A stretch of 22,256 nt of DNA from Cymbomonas tetramitiformis (Eukaryota; Chlorophyta; Pyramimonadophyceae; Pyramimonadales; Pyramimonadaceae). Below, piece by piece: positions 19,095-22,256 of the stretch (the stretch's first letter is position 1; each line of letters opens with the position of its first letter). The notes below the pieces were generated by a model. It was not told where the DNA came from, searched no databases, and worked only from the letters and a program-made list of their open reading frames with translations. The stretch lies in contig LGRX02030476.1 of NCBI GenBank assembly GCA_001247695.2, forward strand, positions 1 through 22,256, given 5' to 3'. The position numbers were made by a program, and so were the translations under genes.

Positions 19095-19107
19095 ACGGGG
19101 CAGTAGC

Positions 19108-21924
19108 CATTAGTGGTGATAGGCAGGTCAGTGATCCAATCAAGAGATACATCTAGCCATTTTGTCTTAGGCACGGAATATCGTATGTGTGCCTGCCCAT
19201 AAGGCTTGTGTCGCCTCGTTTTCTGGCGCTGACAAACGGGGCACTCCCGAATGTACTTGATGGCTGCCGTTGTCATTCCTGGCCAATAATACCGGCTACG
19301 CAGAAGATGAAGCATGCGACTTTTGCCTACATGACCAGAAATAGTGGCTGAGTGGCACTCATGAAGGAGAATGTGGCGAAGCTGTGTGATCTCACCGTCA
19401 TCTGTGGGGACTTTAGCTGTTGGTGGAATGTACAGCTGTCTGCCAAATATGGTCTTACGATAGATCAACCCCTGAATGAGCTCGAAGCTGAAGCTGCTGA
19501 CTGACTGTGATGAAGTCGATGATGCCAGCTTAGCCAAAATAGTCTGTGCAAATGTGTCACGATCATACTCGGATATAATGATGTCGTGCAGCTGATGAGC
19601 TGATGAAGAAGATATAAGAGCAATGAATGTAGAATCTGTGGGTGGTATGACTGGAACCTCGGTGATGTCGATGTGTTTCGGACAATCAGTGAGTTCAAAG
19701 AGTGTAGAGATACGCGTGAGTGCGTCTGCAACCTTATTCTTTTCGCCAGCAATGTGCTCTATACGGAAGTTGTACTCGGAGAGCTCATCCAACCACCGTG
19801 CCTGTTTGGGGCTCAGTGTGGATTTGGTCTGGAAATAAACCAGTGGCTGATGATCTGAGCGTACAATAGTCTCAGGAGCTCCCAACAAGATGTGGCGAAA
19901 GAATCGGAAGCCTTCCACAATGGCAAATAGCTCGATCTCGGGAATAGGCCAACGTCTCTGTGTATCGGATAGAGTGACGCTGTGATAGCCACATGGCTTC
20001 ATACCTTTTCCTTGATCCTGGAGTATTACTTGACCAACGTGTGTGCCTGATCCATCGACCTCCATAATAGATGGCAGTTTCTGATCTGGGAGCTGCAATA
20101 CTGGAGCGTTACAGATGGCACTTTTGAGGTTATCAAATGCCTGCTGCTGCTCAGTTTCCCAGACAAACTCTGCATTATCTTTAAGGAGACGATTGAACGG
20201 CTCGGCAACTTTGGAGAACTTTGGTATGAATCTCCTAAATTGACCGACCATGCCCAAGAATGACCGGAGGGATGACTTGCCATCTTTAGCCATACGGCGT
20301 AGAGGCTGCTTTCCAACGGTAGGACCATAAGACACTGGAGGCTGAATTGCCATGACTGCTCGGATTCTGTCTTCGATGATGGACAGGCCTGCTTCAGAGA
20401 TGTGATGTCCGATAAAGTCTATAGATCTGACGAACAACTCCATCTTGGAAGGCCTGATGAAGAACTGGTGATCTCTGCAACGCTGAAGGAACTGTCGAAC
20501 ATGCTTCACATGGCTGTCAAAGTCTGGACTGTATACAATAGTGTCGTCCATGAATATGACAAGAAACTGATCGATGAAGTCGAAAAATGCCCGGTTTCCT
20601 ACTCGAAGAGCTGTTGCAGGAGCATTGGTCAATCCGAAAGGCATAACTGTCCATTCATAAGAACCATATCTGGTGCGGATAGCAGTTTTATGAATGTCGC
20701 CTGGATGAATGGGAATCTGGTGGAAAAACTGGTTGAAATCAAATCTGCTGAACCAGCGTGCTCCCTTCAGCTGCTCAAGTAGGGTGTCGTGTGGTGGCAA
20801 TGGATACGTGTCCTTTATGGTGATGTTATTCAGGGCACGATAATCACAACACATCCTCCACTTCCCCCCTGGCTTAGGAGCGAAAATGATTGGGCACCCA
20901 TATGGTGATGATGATGAACGAAGGATACCCAACTCGACATATTTAATGATTTGCCGTTTGAGCTCCTCCATCATGGGCACTGGGATGGTACGTACTGGCT
21001 GTGATGGTGGCTTATGTCCAGGTTCAATGTTGATTCGATGATAACCACCTTCAAACCGTTCTGGCCTATGACCAGCTGGAAGATCCTCCTGGAATATGTC
21101 TGAAAAGTCTTCTCTCACTTGATCACGTGCTGTTGTGACCTCGGGGTCTTCCATAGTGGTGTCTGAGTCTGCTGCTGCAAAGACCAGTTCACCATCGACC
21201 ACTGAGAGGAAAAAGAGATATGCTACGGCTTTTTCAGCCGAACCACTGGATCGAATGCGACGAAGATGTTTTCTCATGGTGGTGGCGCTGACCAATTCCA
21301 TTTCAGGAAGGCCATCTGAGTCTGGAGTCTGCTCAACTCTGGACAATACTGTGCGAATACTGGAGCCTGATGAATGCTTCCTAGTAATCGTCAGATTTTT
21401 GGTCTGAAAGTCAATGTGTGGATTCCTCCTCTCCAACCAATCTTGACCCAGAATGACAGTGAATGGTTTCATGTCAATGATGTAAAAATCTTCTGCATCC
21501 TTATACTTGCCCAGAGAAAATGTAGCTTTGGGAAGATAGGATGTGCATGGTAGTTGGCTTCCTCCAGCCAATCCCACTGAAAATGATGAAGAATCTGTGC
21601 GAGCTATACCAAGCTGAGCAGCAAATTGTCTGTCGATGAAAGACGATGTGGCTCCTGGATCTACCAAAATGTGAGTACTCTGTCCATATACTTTCCCTTT
21701 GTACAACAACAGCTTCTTCTGTGATTTCAGCTGTGCTATTTGAGACTGCATCTGTGCGATGTGTTCTGAGGGATTGTCCATCTGCTGAAACTGTAATGTC
21801 AGACTGGAAAGGACTTCTTCTGAGATACTCTCAACCCGGCCACTTGCTTCAGTGGCATCTTCAGGCTGATCTACCCTCGGGGTGCTCTCAACACCGGTAC
21901 CTGCGCAGTACCGTGAGAGTTTCC
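19108..21924 (-). CDS. pol: Chromovirus Pol, part 1: protease, RT, RNase H, integrase N-terminus
   Basis: The frame is open from 22048 and is probably entered by -1 frameshifting near 21925; the ATG at 21781 is internal. Aspartic protease: DPGATSSF at about 21665-21645, with Pro in place of the common Ser/Thr after Asp. Reverse transcriptase: about 20960-20420, with APKPGGKWRM, FSRFDF (motif A) and FMDD (20553-20543, motif C). RNase H: about 20070-19715, with MEVDGSG and a C-terminal DALTR. Integrase zinc domain: HSATISGH and CPVC at about 19373-19225. First catalytic Asp in DVSLDW, about 19160-19133. Lengths and order are normal for a chromovirus. The frame is then broken by the TIR element, after which it reads 10 to 20 codons of transposon sequence to a stop near 19025. 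Confidence 0.9.
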
Positions 21925-22254
21925 CTGAGGAGCTGGAGCTGAAGCTGGAACTGGAGCTGGAGTTGCAACTGCTGCATTGATGCTGTGCTGACTCTTCAGT
22001 TCCTTGACCAAGGTGTTGATCGTATTGACGAGTTTGCCAGACCCATCCTTAGCACCCTGATTCTTCTGCGGCTGTCTCTGATTCTGAAAAGGACTCTGAG
22101 CTGGTGGCTTTCCCTTGATCTCTTTTCCATCATCGGTCCTGGTGGCATAACAATCCTTCTCGATGTGACCAACACGACCACAACGATGGCAAGTCCTATC
22201 ATTCTGTCCTTTTCCTTTTCCTTTTCCTTTGCCCTTGCCTTTACCACCTTTTCC
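21871..22254 (-). CDS. gag: Chromovirus Gag, C-terminal part with CCHC knuckle
   Basis: The frame enters from the right edge with a Gly-Lys dipeptide run, then a CCHC knuckle C-x2-C-x4-H-x4-C (CHRCGRVGHIEKDC, 22190-22150), a Gln/Lys-rich spacer and a short Pro-Ala run, and stops at TAG 21873-21871. It overlaps the -1 pol frame from 22048 to 21871. The knuckle binds the element RNA in the particle. This frame is easily missed because a different frame also looks open over the Lys-rich start. Confidence 0.85.
   Translation of the reverse strand, partial: GKGGKGKGKGKGKGKGQNDRTCHRCGRVGHIEKDCYATRTDDGKEIKGKPPAQSPFQNQRQPQKNQGAKDGSGKLVNTINTLVKELKSQHSINAAVATPAPVPASAPAPQGNSHGTAQVPVLRAPRG
21885..21925 (-). 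promoter_or_regulatory. Gag-Pol -1 frameshift site (slippery heptamer plus hairpin)
   Basis: In the Gag frame the minus strand reads G GGA AAC (21925-21919), a canonical X XXY YYZ heptamer. Five bases later comes a perfect 6-bp stem CGGTAC/GTACCG with a 7-nt loop, and the outer bases TCTCA and TGAGA can extend it. The Gag stop lies 46 bases further on, and Pol is in the -1 frame. Confidence 0.75.
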
Positions 22255-22256
22255 CT

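Larger units (their letters stand above)
18445..19107. mobile_element. 663-bp non-autonomous TIR DNA transposon (MITE-like)
   Basis: The ends are perfect 16-bp inverted repeats, GCTACTGCCCCGTGGT at 18445-18460 and its complement at 19092-19107. The flanks are the 8-bp duplication CATTAGTG (18437-18444 and 19108-19115); a 10-bp reading, CCATTAGTGG with ends at 18446 and 19106, fits equally well. The interior holds no convincing ORF, three direct copies and one inverted copy of a 22-bp unit, and a 48-bp palindrome. An 8-bp duplication suggests a hAT-type transposase in trans, a 10-bp one a MULE-type. It splits the integrase of the chromovirus. Confidence 0.9.
16812..22256 (-). mobile_element. 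Ty3/gypsy chromovirus (3' LTR to Gag knuckle), carrying two later insertions
   Basis: On the minus strand the order is Gag knuckle, protease, reverse transcriptase, RNase H, integrase and chromodomain, which defines a chromovirus. The 3' end abuts the LINE RNase H at about 16812, where the plus strand reads TGTTTTAA, i.e. an LTR ending AACA. The 5' LTR and most of Gag lie beyond the right edge. The integrase is interrupted by a 663-bp TIR element and an 85-bp intron-like insert. Apart from these, the pol frames carry no stops. Confidence 0.85.

Noticed and set aside
18548..19113. Short ORFs inside the MITE-like element
   Set aside because: None has a transposase motif (no DDE, no BED or hAT dimerisation pattern). 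They are short and lie on both strands.

Overview
This window is a nest of eukaryotic mobile elements. Evidence for a eukaryote: two LTR retrotransposon bodies, a giant LINE-type ORF, a GT-AG intron-like insert with a CTGAT branch-point-like motif and a T-rich tract, and a tRNA-iMet-type primer binding site. There are no bacterial operons and no rRNA or tRNA genes. I cannot name the host. An alga, fungus or other protist is plausible. The LINE domain mix reminds me, from memory, of RandI/Dualen-type elements of green algae, but that is inference only. Many ORFs that look intact begin with TTG or GTG, so I use ATG starts or leave the start open.

Layout, left to right. (1) 1-5136, minus strand: the 5' half of an LTR retrotransposon. 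It has an LTR-like stretch with a TATA-like box, an iMet-type primer site at 5122-5133, an 840-base leader, and a long Gag with one CCHC knuckle. Gag is split over two frames around a 69-bp minisatellite. A possible pol start runs off the left edge. (2) 5409-6473, minus: an unrecognised acidic ORF with internal duplications and a basic tail. (3) 6474-6973: non-coding, with a cluster of perfect or near-perfect hairpins. (4) 6974 to about 8270, minus: a Gag-like zinc-knuckle ORF cut at its N-terminal side by the LINE. (5) About 8270-16812, plus: a huge LINE ORF carrying a Ulp1/C48-like protease, a degenerate second copy of it, an APE endonuclease, a reverse transcriptase, a chromodomain-like segment, a PCIF1/CAPAM-like methyltransferase-fold domain and the start of an RNase H. 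(6) 16812-22256, minus: a Ty3/gypsy chromovirus that appears to have landed inside the LINE RNase H.

The chromovirus shows three further things. Gag and Pol overlap in the -1 frame with a GGGAAAC slippery heptamer followed by a hairpin. Its integrase core is interrupted by a 663-bp TIR element with a target duplication and a perfect 48-bp palindrome. Its integrase also carries an 85-bp intron-like insert bounded by 11-bp direct repeats, as in introner-type intron gain. The inferred order is: Gag-like target, then LINE, then chromovirus, then the small TIR element and the intron-like insert (their relative order is unknown).
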